From Mastigamoeba balamuthi (taxonomy: Eukaryota; Evosea; Mastigamoebida; Mastigamoebidae), in contig CACRSC010000005.1 in assembly GCA_902651635.1 (NCBI GenBank), positions 276,676 through 340,675 on the forward strand: a stretch of DNA of 64,000 bases, read 5' to 3'. Positions 44,901-56,281 of the stretch are shown piece after piece. The notes beneath the pieces are model-generated. The model was not told where the DNA came from and ran no database searches. It saw only the letters and a program-made list of their open reading frames with translations. Every line of letters begins with the position of its first letter. Position 1 is the stretch's first letter. A program made the translations under genes and the position numbers.

Positions 44901-46597
44901 CCAAGCCCGTCTTCACGTACCCCGCCTCCTTCTGCAACGAGGTCAAAGGCGCGGACCTCCTGCGACCCTCCCGCGTGCTGCGCGGTGTCGCGCGTGGCCT
45001 CTGACGCCGCCCGGGCAGCGCTGCTCAGGGACCAGCGGCCGCCAGAGGCCGTCCGGAGGATCTGGCTCAGCCACGAGCGCGTCACAGAGGCCGTCGTGGC
45101 GGCGCCCTCGTGGTCGGTGCTCAACGCCGTCGTCCTCTCGCTCTGGGCCGGGCGCCCCGCGACGGGCTGCAGCGCGCTGTACTACTCGGGGTACTGGCAC
45201 CTCGCGCTCGTCCTCGGCGTCGTCCACGTCCGCGAGGGCCCCGCGGCGCTCGAGTCCGTGCTCTTCGGCGCGCTCGTCGCCGACCAGGACTGGGACGCCC
45301 TGGCGCAGTACCTGCTGCTCCGCCAGCGCCTCGACGCCCCCGAGAGCCCTCCGTTCGAGCCGCGCTTCCAGGCCTCGTACGCCGAGGTCGCGCTGCTGCT
45401 GCACAAGGCCGTCTGCGAGCTCGCCGCCAGGCTGCAGCCGCTGCCGCCAGAGCCCGTGCGCGAGGCCGCGCCCACGCGCTACTGGGGCTTCGCGGGCGCC
45501 GTCGCCGGGAGGAGCGACGACGACCCGCTGCTGGTGCGGCTGGCGGCGCTGATCGACGCGGCGCTGTCGCTGTTCCTGCACTTCTCGCCCGACGTCGCGC
45601 GCGGCTACCTGGCCGCCCCCGAGATGCAGCAGTCGGACGACCTCCGCGACGCCTTCCGCGGGGTGGTCAGCGCCGCGTGGTTCCTCCACGTCAGGGACTC
45701 GGCGGCCGTCCTGATCAAGCGGGTCCGCTGCTGCCTCTCTGCTCGCCGGGCCCCTGCGCGGCTAACAGCGCCGCCCTGCGCATCTCCTACAGGGCTCGCG
45801 AGACGCGGAGCTGTCCAAGTGGGCCTGCCGTCTGCTGCCAATACGTCAGTCCCCAGCGCACGCGTGGCAGCAGCACAGCAGGCTCACGCGCACTCGCGCC
45901 TCCTCTCCCTCTCCCTGCCGCTCTCGGGGGGCTGCAGGAGGGTTCCAGAGCCCCAAGGCGCTGCAGGAGGTGTGCCTGACGACGATGGCCGCGTGCCAGC
46001 AGACAGAGGACTCGGTCGACACGTTCGCGCTCTACTCTGTCGGCGACATCATGGGCAGCCTGCACGACAAGTTCCGCGACGCCGTCCCCGAGGCCCTCCG
46101 CGAGCTGCTGGCCGCCAGGCGCGCGCACCACGCGGGCGCCCTCAAGGACAAGCGGCACCCCGAGGAGGCGGACCCCGAGTACGTCGACTTCATCCGGACG
46201 CTCGCAGCTGTGCGCTCCCCTCCGCCGCTCCTCTGTCGTCCCTCCGCCACCCCAGCGCATGGCTGACAGCCTCCGGGGGCCCGCGCAGCACGTTGCCGAG
46301 GCGCGGCTGGACGCGGTGCCCCCGCCGCTGCGCGGAGGCGTGGACGACATGCCGGCGCTGCTGCGCGAGTGGCTGCGGGCGTGCGGGGTGGAGCGGAGCC
46401 CCGTGGAGGACGTCGTGCTCGGGGGGCTGGCCGAGGCGCGGCGCCTGCAGCCGCGGCTCGAGGTGCCGTCGCTGCTGCGGAGCCTGATGTCGCAGGAGGC
46501 GCTCGCTGCCGAGCTGCAGTCCCCGGCCGTCACGCCGCCCGAGGCAAGCGGTCGCCCTCCAGTGCTCTCTGGTCCTCTGGTCCTCTTGCCCTTTTGA
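41953..46597 (+). CDS. WD40-like propeller plus helical-solenoid protein (first part of a probable giant gene)
   Basis: Resolved exons: 41953-42036, 42106-42289, 42405-42631, 42912 to about 43810 (inflated by the artefact at 43325), 43838-43999, 44077-44304, 44354-44536, 44597-44941; further exons reach about 46500. The N-terminal part has beta-propeller-type blades (SVAVAPDGSCVCVVRGEQPR; VGRLAWSHDGLFVFLATEGG). It continues into Ala/Leu-rich helices with TPR-like wording (YLVGLGHVFYGQRALDEALA; YHSWRLVLSAPHTVPL) and ends with an exon at 46257-46509 (MADSLRGP). This layout is typical of intraflagellar-transport, coat and ciliary scaffold proteins; I cannot name the family. A plausible 108-bp intron (from about 46520) joins it in phase to the Ser-rich region that follows. 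Intron 44305-44353 would need a GC donor. Confidence 0.6.
42632..42911 (+). repeat. Minisatellite-like CAGTGTTCC repeats in an intron
   Basis: The 280-bp intron, the longest resolved in the window, contains a run of imperfect units around 42670-42760, alternating CAGTGTTCC and CAGTCTCCC. Confidence 0.6.
42960..43693 (+). repeat. Unmerged assembly duplicate around the N at 43325
   Basis: 42960-43324 is repeated almost exactly from 43326 to about 43692. The only differences are near the end of the first copy (CCGCA against CCACA, and two missing bases), as expected of a low-quality contig end. The duplicate breaks the propeller reading frame. Real sequence probably has one copy. Confidence 0.9.
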
Positions 46598-46619
46598 CAC
46601 TGTGCCGCTTGCGTAAGCT

Positions 46620-48960
46620 CGAGGCTCCCAGGAGGCAGGCGACGCCGTCGTTCACCGAGGCCGCGTCGTCGGCGACGGACACGGAGACCGCAGACTTCTC
46701 GGTCACGGCGTCGTCGGAGGAGCTCGCGAGCAGCGGCCGAGGCAGCCCCGCCCTGCTGAGCTCCGCGTCGGAGGTGGACACGATCGCCGCGCCCGTCGAC
46801 TCGTCAGGAGCGCAGTCCGAGGGGGCGTCCGGGGGCAGCGCGTCGGACGGGTCGGCAGCCTCGAGCAGCAGCGGGCAGCCCTCGGAGTCGTCTTCGTGCT
46901 CGGGCTCGTCGGCCAGCGGCACAGGCGCCGGGACGGGGGCAGGCGGGGACGGGGACGGGGAGGACGGGCACAGGAGGCCCCACAGGCACCGGCACAGCAG
47001 CGCGCACGGCGGGAAGCACAGGAGCAGGAGCTCTTCGCGCAGTCACAGCAAGAAGCCCAAGGCGCCGATATGCCTCGAGCGCGAGCGGCCCAAGACGGGG
47101 CAGCTCGCCGGGGCCCAGGAGCCGCAGGTCTCTGTGCCGCCGCTGCAGCTGTCGGCGCTGGGCCCGCCGGGCGGAGGAGCGGGCGAGGGCGGCAGCGCGC
47201 GGTCGTCGACTCGCGGCAGCCACAGCCACAGGAGCGGGCACCACAGCCACCGCGGGCACTCGCACAGGCACGGTGGCGGCAGTAGCAGCAGAGGCAGCAC
47301 CAGCGGGTCGCACAGCCACAGGGGCAGCACGTCGAGCGCGCAGAGCGGCCGCGAGAGCCACCGCGAGCACCACGGCAGGGGGGCAGTCGAGCCACAGGAG
47401 CACCGCGAGCGCAGCGGACCTCTCGGTGGGAAGCCTGGCGAGCGATGCAAGCGAGCTGGCGACACAGACCAGCGGGTCGCTGAGCCACAGGAGCACGGGC
47501 AGCCACCACCACCACCACCACCGCCACAACACGCACGGGTCGCACAGCCACAGGAGCTCAGGCAGCGGAGCGCAGAGCCACCGGAGCACGCACAGCGGGT
47601 CCAGGAGCCATAGGAGCACCCGAGGCCACGAGGAGAGCGGGGGGCACAGCCACAGGAGCTCACACGGCCACGCGGAGAGTGGGGAGCACAGCCACAGGAG
47701 CACGCACAGCGGATCCCGGAGCCACAGGAGCACACACGGCCACACAGAAGGCGGGGAGCACAGCCACAAGGGTCCCTCTGGCCTGGGCGTCTCCCAGATA
47801 CACGGAGACCAGGGAGGGAGTCGCAGCGGGACCCACGGCCACGGCGGCAGTCAGTCTCAGAGCCACAGCCACCACGGCGCCAGAGACGCGAGGAAGCAGA
47901 GGCACCACCACCACGGGGACCGGCCTCCAGCGGAAGCCGCCGCTGCCGCTGCACAGTTGCAACACGCAGCGGAAGTGAGACAGAGGCCGCAGGTAGCCGA
48001 AGCCGAAGCATCGCCCTTGTTGGCCGCTGGCCATCTGCAGGCGCCGGCCGGAACGGAGGCCAGCAGGCGGCGAGGCCACAGGCACGACGGCGAGTGGCCG
48101 GCGCGAGCGGGGGACAGGGAGCCGCAGACGAGCCAGCAGGCTGCACGGCACAAGACAGTAGAGAAAGAGCGCAGCAGGGCGCAGCAGCCACAGCAGAGGG
48201 ATACCACATCGACGGCGCGGGCATCGCAGTCGATCGCCCCGGAGCGGCAAGAGCGGCAGCCGCAGAGGCATCGCGAGGCACCCGCAGGGCGCCAACACCC
48301 CACCCCGGGCGCAGCAGCGCTGCAGCAGCGGCACCGCCAGCAGCCGCCCCAGCAGCAGCAGCAGCAGCAGCAGCCACCTGGGGAGGTCGCGCAGCGAGAG
48401 CGAGCTGGCCGGGCAGCACGAGGGCCTGGGGGAGCAGGGCGGGGAGGAGTCGGAGGGCTCTGTGCTCGAGGAGGTCGAGGCCGACCCGCGGGCGCCCGAC
48501 AGGGCCCGCAGCGCGCTGGCGGGCATGGAGAACGACCCCGTCTACATGGCGCAGCACGAGCTGCTCGAGTCGTCGCTGCGTGCGCGGGCGCGGGAGCTCG
48601 GGGAGGCGGCCAGGCCCCGCGGGCGGGCGGGGCAGCCGGCGCCCAGCGAGGCGGTGTCGCTGGACCCCGCGCGCGAGGAGGGCGAGGGCGTCGAGCTGTT
48701 CCCCGAGAACGAGTACAAGCTGCTGGCGATGCCCGCGCTCGCCGAGCACGCGATCCTCGACGAGGAGCTCGCGGCCATGTGCGAGGCGGGCGTCGGCGCG
48801 GCGGAGGACGGGGACGAGGCCGCCGAGCCGCAGGGCAGCGACGGCGAGCGGCAGCAGGAGGACGAGGAGCAGCAGCGGCGGACGTGGGGGCGCGGGAGCC
48901 AACGCGCCACACGAGCAGCCGCGGTGGTCCGGAGGTTCCGTGAGGGCGACGAGGGAGCAG
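46620..48960 (+). CDS. Ser/His-rich and Gln-rich linker region, with frame breaks
   Basis: Three consecutive frames carry coding-like sequence. Frame A (about 46631-47383): acidic Ser/Thr-rich then His/Arg/Ser-rich, with RGSHSHRSGHHSHRGHSHR. Frame B (about 47379-48375): SHRSTGSHHHHHHR and repeated SHRSTHSGSRSHRST units, then Gln/Ala-rich, ending in a CAG run. Frame C (about 48375-48960): acidic, with VEADPRAPDRARSALAGMEN and DEELAAMCEAGVGAAE. The A to B change falls in a GGGGGG tract (47378-47383) inside otherwise continuous repeats, so it is probably an indel. The B to C change lies in or near the CAG run. Probably disordered, linking the solenoid to the SAM part; no enzymatic role seen. Confidence 0.5.
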
Positions 48961-49172
48961 GTGCGGCCACTCCGCGGCCCTCACTGGGACCTCGCAGTCC
49001 CCATGCGACTCTGCGGCCATCACGGGGCCCTCACAGTCTCCCCCGTGCGCCTGCTCGCCAGAGGAGGACCAGAGGGACGCGGAGGGCGCGCTGTGCGCTG
49101 CGGCGAGGCAGAGCAGAGGAGCGCAGCGCAGCAGGGAGGGAGGGGCGGCGCCCCGGGCGGGCGAGAGCAGAG

Positions 49173-51133
49173 GCGGGACTGCGGAGGTGCGGCTGTGGCT
49201 GCGGGGCGTCTCGCCCGCGATGGAGCAGTACGCCGAGGCGTTTGAGCGCGAGGGCTACGAGACGGTCGAGCAGGTGGCGTTGCTGACGCTCGACGAGGTC
49301 AAGGAGCTCGGCGTCCGGATGGCCCACCGCAGGGCCCTCGCCGACGCCATCCGCAGGCTCCGCCTCGTCCTCAGCGCCCCCGCCGGCTCGCCCGCTGAGC
49401 AGCCGGCCCTGCCGTGCAGCCCGCGGGAGGAGCAGCCGGGCGGCGACGAGCCCCTCGCGGACGAGCCCTCCATGGCCGCCGCCGCTGCTTCTCCGCAGGG
49501 GCCCAGCGAGCAGAGGAGGGGCGCTACGGGAGACGTGCGCGCGGGCTACGAGGCCGGCGTGTCGTCCGAGGACGAGGACGAGGAGGAGCTGCCCGCGGGC
49601 GACTACTACCCCGAGGAGGTCGGGCCCGACGACGCGTACGGTCGCACGCGGTCGCCGCAGTCGGCCAGGTCGTTCAGCGGCGGCCGCACGCGCGCGGCGG
49701 CAGCAGCGGGGCGCATGACGCTGGACGCCGCCGACGCCCCCCTGGCCTGGGACGCCGCGGGCGACGCGGGCTTCGAGTTCCTGGCGCTGCCGCCCGACGT
49801 GGACGCGCTGTGCGGTGCCTCCGCCGGGGCCACGGACCGCTACATCGCGTTCGCCGCGGGGGCGCGGGCCATCACGCTGGACCCCCTGCTGCCCGAGATG
49901 CCCGACCCCCAGGAGCCCCGCGTGCGCCTCGACATGCTGCAGCTGGGCCCTGCGCCCCCGCGGCGCTGCGCCGGCGGGCAGGCCGTCCAGCGGTCCGTGT
50001 CGGCGCGCGAGTTCTTCCAGCGGCGCGAGACCGAGTCGCGCCGTGCAGACGCCGTCTCGCGCGCGCGCAGGGCAGCGCAGAGCGCGCGGGTCTCCTCGGC
50101 GGCGGCTGCAGCGGCTGCAGCGGCTCAGGGGATGGCACCGCAGGGGCCGCGCGAGACGGCGAGGCCCCGGAGGGACGCGGAGGCTGTCAGGCAGCTCGCA
50201 GCGCACGCCCGCTCTGTCTCGTGGCGCGGGGCCGAGCCGCAGAGGCCCATGCGCGTGTCCCGCGACCTCGAGCAGCAGCGGGATCAACGGCAGCAGCAGC
50301 AGCGCCGGGGCGGGGGCGGCGGCAGCAGCGGCAGCGGCGACGCCGTGGTGGAGAAGGTGCTGCTCGACAGGCGCAGGGCCCTGAGAGAGCGCGTCCTCAG
50401 CGCCGCGTCGTCTGCGGGCGCGGGGCCGCTGCGGAGCGGGCAGCAGCGGGGAGGCGCGGCAGCCCCGCGGTCTCCGGGGGCGCGCGGGCGGACGGAGGAG
50501 GCGCAGAGGGCCGCGGAGGAGTGGGAGAGCTACCTGCGGAGCAGGGACGAGAGCAGGCGGCTGCGCAGGCAGGCGCTCGACGAGGCCGACTCGCGCTGGT
50601 CCGAGCGCAGCAGAGCGCTCCGCGAGATGTCCGCGCGCGCCTCGGCCGACGCGCTGCTCGCCGCGACGCCCCCGCGGCAGCGCGCGGCCTCTGCGCAGAC
50701 GTACGACGCCGGCGCTGTGCGCTGCGCCAAGAGCGACCAGCAGGCAGCGACTCGCGACGGCGACGGCGACGACGACGACGTGGAGCTGCCGGTGCTGTCG
50801 CCGCCGGGCGAGAGCGACGACGGGCTGCTGGGGGTGCCGGTGTCGCTGGACACGACGGGCGAGGGCGTCGGGGGGAGCGGGAGGTTCCTCGACGTGTCCG
50901 ACGTCAGCGCGGCGATGTTCCACGCGGGGCCCGTGCTGGTGCCCCGCAGGAGCGCGTTCCCGTCGGCTCTGGAGCCCCAGGGCAGCCAGCGGCTGCAGCG
51001 CACGGACGACAGCGGCGTCAGGGCTGCCGAGGCCGCGCAGAAGGTGTGCTCGCAGGTGCGCGACGACGCGCAGAGGCTGGACGCTCGCGTGTCGGCGCTG
51101 CAGGCGAGCATCGGGGCTCGCACGAGGGGCTGA
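49173..51133 (+). CDS. SAM domain and disordered C-terminal region (last part of the giant gene)
   Basis: An intron at 48961-49172 (212 bp, GTGCGG...AG, phase 1) joins this exon in frame to the acidic region before it. The exon opens with a SAM domain of about 60 residues: VRLWLRGVSPAMEQYAEAF, then VEQVALLTLDEVKELGVR and HRRALADAIRRLRL, matching the family's last-helix LGV..HR pattern. SAM domains form oligomers or bind partners. The rest (about 580 residues) is charged, Ala/Arg/Gln-rich and likely disordered with coiled-coil stretches, ending ALQASIGARTRG and a stop. If taken as a separate gene, an ATG at 49220 is available but would cut the SAM domain. Confidence 0.65.
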
Positions 51134-51378
51134 CGTGGCTATCTCCATCGCGGGGGATCACCACGTTGTTCGGGTGCGCTTGGATAAGCTCGGCACTTGC
51201 GCAGCTCGCTTTGGAGCACCCAAGCCAGAGTGCCCATGACGCCAACATACACACCCATCAACTCCAGCAAAACGACCTATATGTATCGGATAAAGGGCGA
51301 GAACGTGTTCGCTTCTGTGCTCGAGCACTGAAGCAGCCAAGGCAGCCCCACCGCGCACTTGGAAAACGGGTTCTTTGT

Positions 51379-52380
51379 TCAGACAACCCTCTGCTTGAGC
51401 GCGTTCTCAAGGTTCCTGATCTTCCTCTTCTCGTACACGGTGTAGGCTGTGAAGCCAGCAGCGCCGATTAGACCGCCAATGGACGCATACAGCGTCCGTT
51501 CTCCGATGAAGCGCGGCGGTGGGTGCTCCAGGAGAAGCATGTCTCCCACCGCAAAGCACTCGACCTTGCTTCCTGAGTCGTAGGAATGCTCGGGCATGCA
51601 GCGAGTCTGATAAAAGCTCTTCAGCACAGACCCAGATTCGCCAGGGCACGTGAGAAGAACCCTCCACACCCACAACTTCTCCCCTCCTCCTCCTCTGGGG
51701 CACTGATCGACTGTCGGCTCCGAGTGTACGACATCGCAGACCTTAGAGAAAAAGGGGGACAGTGAGAACACGAGTGGGCAGCGCTGCCTGAAGACAGAGA
51801 CGAATCAACTCACCGCACGGTGCCTGGGTACAAGGACAGCTCGAGTAAAGACGATGTTCGAACAGGCGGCACACACGAGGAGCACCGCCACGGCGAGCGC
51901 AACGGCACAGAGGCGGAAGTCGTGGACCACGGTCACCATATATCTTTTCAGAAGCAGGCGCGTGACCTCGCTCGATGACGCCACCACGATCGGGTCCAGC
52001 GAGAACAGGTCGTTGGGCGTGACACGGTGGGTGCACTCGGGGATGGACGGATCAGATGGGCCTCTGCGAACGAACTCGGCGACCTCGGTGACCCACACGG
52101 GCGCGTCGAGCGACAGGGCCTTCAGGTGCACTGTGTCCTCGGGCAGGTTGTTGAGCTGGGCCGTGTTGAGAGCATTGTCACGCCCAAGAGCAACCACAAC
52201 GCTCTCGAGGGCAGAGGGGCTGAGGGAATCGCGCAGCACTGCCTCCCTTCCCTGGGCAGTTGTGGTCCTGTTCAGCCGGCCAGAGCGGGCGAGGGCTGCG
52301 ACATCCTCCCTGTTTGTTGCAGAAAGACTCGCGGGCCACTCAGCCGGCTCTGCCACTGTGCGCGCGCCGAGGGCGTACAT
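51379..52380 (-). CDS. Two-exon membrane protein with two hydrophobic segments (309 residues)
   Basis: Exons on the minus strand: 52380-51814 and 51741-51379, joined by a 72-bp intron with a consensus GTGAGT donor; 309 residues. The N-terminal half is soluble-looking (ALESVVVALGRDN; APVWVTEVAEFVRRG). A first membrane segment (LCAVALAVAVLLVCAACSNI) follows near residue 165. A second segment (LYASIGGLIGAAGFTAYTVY) lies near the C-terminus, followed by a basic tail (EKRKIRN). The layout with a domain between two membrane segments resembles some organelle-membrane proteins, but I find no family signature. Function unknown. Confidence 0.65.
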
Positions 52381-53403
52381 AACTAGTACCGATAGTTCAC
52401 AATACTGTGCTCTGAGGATGTGTTTTATTCACAGCAACACCCCAAATGTTTCCGCTTAATTCCGACCCCAGGACCACCAAGCAGAAATTGTGTTTACTAA
52501 GGGGGACCGTGGCTTTGACTCATTGAGACCATTGCCCTCAAAATGACGCAATTCGGGGGCATATCTGTGGCATCTGGCAGGAGCAGCATGAAGTACTCCA
52601 GGAAGGCTACAAAGCTGCACTCTGCATGTCTCGTGTGAAGGAAGTGGGGGCGCAGAGGAGGAAGAAATCATGGTACACAAAAGGTTCAAGGCAGGAGTGC
52701 CTTGAACCTTTTTAGTTACACAGCGACCCCCTCAGCCCGAAATCCCCCCAGAAAACCCCTTTAGTGAATAGAGTATCATTTACCCCAAACTGGAACATTC
52801 GGTGTAAAGAAAAAGCCACCACGTGGTGCTCCAGCACTAATCCAGTTTTAGAGTCAGCCAGCTCCTAACACTCTGTCACAAACATCAGATAAGTTTCTTT
52901 TTTTTGTCGGTCTGGTTTTTCAATCAAACTTAATGCTGTTGTTATTGTTTAAGTCAATCTGAGAGAATGACAGAACTGGAGGAAGACGGCCTTTGAGTGA
53001 GAATAGCTATATGGGTGTATGCAGTGCTGTTTTGAATAATGAACTCCCAGCAGTCGTCCCTGGCCACCTGGAGGCAGTGCCTGTCACTGACCCAAATCTG
53101 AATATTTCATCTGGCTGTATCTTTCGAAAGAGGGGCATGCAAAAGAAGAGAGATGCCTTGCACAGAGCCATACAAGAGTTGACAGACAATGCTGCAGCCT
53201 ATTGGGCAACCACCTTCATAATGAGATCAGCAAAATGAAAGTTAAAAGTAACCCTGCAAACCCATAGCAGTACTTCAACAAATGTGATAAGCAGGAATTG
53301 CAGCCCTATCTGATATACTATTATATTTGCCATTGGTTTATGTTCTTTAAAAACAGCTATTCTGAATAACGGTTTCATGGAGGATCTCTGAGAAGGAGAC
53401 AAT
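52381..53403. other. Non-coding AT-richer stretch
   Basis: About 1 kb with no supported gene. It includes the perfect hairpin at 52679. The open frame 52993-53238 has no recognisable features. Confidence 0.5.
52679..52712. repeat. Perfect 15-bp inverted repeat with a 4-base loop
   Basis: AAAAGGTTCAAGGCA, loop GGAG, then the exact reverse complement. It sits at the border between the gene-bearing core and the repeat-rich right flank, about 300 bp from the 5' end of the minus-strand gene. Confidence 0.8.
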
Positions 53404-53500
53404 TGAGGGGCAATTCCACTTTTTTGGCTCATTGCCCCCAAATTAAGAGTGATTTTGGGGGCAATCTCTAAAAGAGTTATAGCCCTGCCCCTAAAACAAC
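53404..53500 (+). repeat. Left inverted repeat of the candidate element
   Basis: Begins TGAGGGGCAATTCCACTT. Matches the right repeat at 59943-60045 in inverted orientation. Confidence 0.6.
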
Positions 53501-54125
53501 ACTAAGAAGCCCACAGATGCAAAGATTAATAAGTATTATAATGTGCACTGAATCAGGCCCATCCAGCGTGCTGGAAAAAATCAGCTGCTGGCTTGGCCCA
53601 AGTGAACGACTATGAGGATGGTGGCAAGGCATGAAAGCACACTGAGATGGCTTCGGGGATCATTGCACATGTGGAGCAGGTAACAGATACGTCATAAGTG
53701 ACGAGGATTGTGAGACAGCATTGTGAGATCGAGGTGTCTGATGGGATCGTGAGATTTTTTAGTGCTTTGGTTAAAACATGTAGCGATGGACAGCGATACG
53801 CAGTTCTGGCAGTGATACGAAGAGCAGGCGGACGACAGGGGCAAGCCAGTGATCTTCTGGGCATTGCGCTGGGCCAACCTGCACAAGTGCGAGCTGCCGA
53901 AGAGCATGTTGGTAATGGCCAGTGCCAGTGGTGCACCAGCGCAGGGCAAAGTAAATGTTCAGAAGCTGCTGCCCGAGGCTCCAGGTGCACATAGCGAAGC
54001 CATCACTGCCAGCACACCTCCATACCAGTCAACACACGGCCTTGGCAAGCCAATGCCATATCAACTGGGGTGGTATGGTGCGGCAGCTGTTTTGCGGCCA
54101 AAGCTAAAAACAGAACACTCACACA

Positions 54126-55462
54126 GTGGCGAAGACAGCAAAGAAGAAGGTCATGGAGGAGAAGAAGATGGAGGCAAAGCCTATTGGTGGAGCTGCAAGC
54201 AGCAATGACGATGAGGACTATGCACTCGAAGTGGAAGAAGCACCACAGCCAGTGCAAACATGCTGCAGCAAGAGGGGGAAGAGTACCACGAAGAAGCGTG
54301 ACAACACTTCCCCAGGCGACGAGAGTGCATTGGAGGCTGCAAAGCACCATAAGATGGAGCCAAAGACAGAGGGAACAGTGGTGACAGACTTGCCAGTGCA
54401 GCAGGAGGTGGATGATGAGAAAGTCCACCACATGCAGTGCGAAGGAGACCTGTCCCTCATCTCATTGCATCTCAAGGACACTGATAAGGTGCTCAAATGA
54501 GTCATACAATGTCTAACCATACATTCACAGCTCGCCATGGCAGTTCCACCAGTGCAAGTCACACCATTAATCACGACAATGATAGTGTGTAATGTTCTGA
54601 ACCATCTGCTCGCGTGGGCCAAGAGTCGTGGTGGGGCAGTCATGCTGAAGGCATTGCTGGACTTCAAGGCAGTGATGGGTGCTTGATATCATGCCGGCTT
54701 CTGCCATCCAGCAGCAACAGCAGCATTCTGCTGGATGACCAGGCACGTGAGCATGTTCGCCATCACACTCACAACAGTTTAGGTGGGGTTGAAGTACGAG
54801 AAAGGACCCAAACACGTACTATATCAACATGAACAAAGTGGACAAAGGCCTGTGCCCAGCGACATCATACATGACGGCTATGTGGGACTGCAAGTCCAAC
54901 ATGCCACCCATGGCAGATGCAACACCCACTGCACCTGCCCTGCAGCATTGCAACCTGGCAGTGTGTCCAAAATTAGCACACGTTTCTCACTGCGAAATTC
55001 AGGCAGCGCAGCGTTGGGCGGACATCAAGGTGAATGGCCTGTGAGTGGAGCTAGATGGCATAGCATGACTGCTGAGGTGGGTGATGCCAGATGGCTCAGT
55101 CATGCATCTCGGAGATGTTGTGAAGACAGCTCTGGCAGAAGCTGTGCTCAATTGGCTTCTCATGGAGGACAAGTACTGTGCATGTTATGACTTGCTCACA
55201 ACAAACTAACTGTGTTACAGTGTGTGGAACCATGCAGAACACAACGAGAGATGCGCTGACAGGCAAAGCACCTGTCGCCGCAGTAGCTGAAGAGGCAGTT
55301 GCACAGTTCACCGCCTCAGCTGTCAGCATGCTGCACGACGAAGGAGCAGGGCTGAAGCCAAAGCCAGAGACTGATGCAGCAGGGAGTATTGTGGTGAAGG
55401 GGCTCAAGGACGAGGTTGCTGCAGTGAAGAAGCTGGTGGACGGAGACAATGACACTGAGTGA
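54126..55462 (+). CDS. Unrecognised multi-exon gene inside the candidate element
   Basis: Resolved exons: 54126-54488, 54531-54678, a middle part ending at 55040, 55077-55177 and 55221-55462. Introns of 42, 36 and 43 bp fit the phases, and one ends CTAAC...TTACAG with a branch-site-like CTAAC. Between 54679 and about 54793 the exon boundaries are unclear. The protein begins basic and acidic (AKTAKKKVMEEKK; SSNDDEDYALEVEEAP), then VCNVLNHLLAWAKSRGG, PNTYYINMNKVDKGLC, HCEIQAAQRWADIKVNGL, VMHLGDVVKTALAEAVLN, ending LVDGDNDTE. Splicing with phases kept argues that the gene is not heavily decayed. An open frame at 53849-54208 could be an upstream exon. I recognise no domain. Confidence 0.5.
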
Positions 55463-55627
55463 GGGGGGGGGGGTCGAACAGCAACATGGTTTGTGTTTCA
55501 GTATGTTTGTGTGAGTGACTGAGAATGGAGTTACAGTGTGGTGAGTGGATGGGGGGTTTGGAATGCTTTCACAACAGATGGGAATCGTGGGGGTAGGGAG
55601 ACAGGGGTTCCACGTGCTTAAGATGGA

Positions 55628-56281
55628 TTAAAGGTTGGTGAACGGGGCAGACTTTGTGATGATGAAGTCGATGGCTGTGTCAGCGTGAACGTGATGGCGT
55701 CCACACTTCTTCGTGACGGGCACTGTGAACGTGTTGCATGCATCTGATAGGATGTCTTTGCACGTGCAGTGCCCACCGACAAACTTGGCGAGCGATACAG
55801 AGGCGCAGTGGACGATGTTGTACCCCACAAGAAGGCAAATGAGAACAATGTACAAGTCGATGTCCACCCCCTCTGCGCTGCTCTTGCCATGCGAGTGTAT
55901 GACGTACACGGTCTGGGACAACCTGTGAATGATGATTGCGGTCACGTGATGGACTGCAGACAGTGCAATGGCAAACACCACTCAGCTATTTTTGGAAGTG
56001 TTAAGTGAGCGCAGTGCCGGGGGAGCAATGGCAAAGCAGAGGGATGGAGAGAGGAGCAGGTGAGGCAGAGGGACATGCGTACTGGCTGTGGAGGTGGGTG
56101 AGAACCCTATCGCGAACTGCGTCAGACTGATGCACTGGACCCCCGTACCATTTGGCTGTCCGAGTGTGTGCTCGTCAGTCTCAAGGCAAATGCACACAAA
56201 CGGCAACACCGCGAAGCTGCAGTGTCTGTTCCAGTCATGCATGAGGCTTGCAATGTGCTTGAGGAAGCTCTCGACATCCAT
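55628..56281 (-). CDS. Two-exon protein, possible C48/adenain-like cysteine protease
   Basis: Exons on the minus strand: 56281-56083 and 55980-55628, with a 102-bp intron (GTACGC donor, phase 1); 183 residues from ATG 56281, though upstream exons are possible. The second exon has HHVTAIIIHRLSQTVYVIHS, which resembles the His strand of Ulp1/adenain peptidases. About 82 residues later comes VPVTKKCGRHHV, resembling their CG active-site motif, including the CGRH form seen in some virus-like elements. The usual acidic residue after VYVI is not evident and the Gln before the Cys is missing, so activity is doubtful. Such proteases occur in Polintons and in several DNA-transposon families. Family assignment is tentative. 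Confidence 0.35.

Noticed and set aside
48320-48380. CAG repeat as a disease-like expansion or microsatellite of interest
   Set aside because: Short and coding for a Gln run; it matters only as a probable frame-change site.
47043-48902. 619-residue minus-strand open frame over the His/Ser-rich region
   Set aside because: Composition is Leu/Pro/Arg low complexity mirroring the repeats on the other strand, with no start context or domain.
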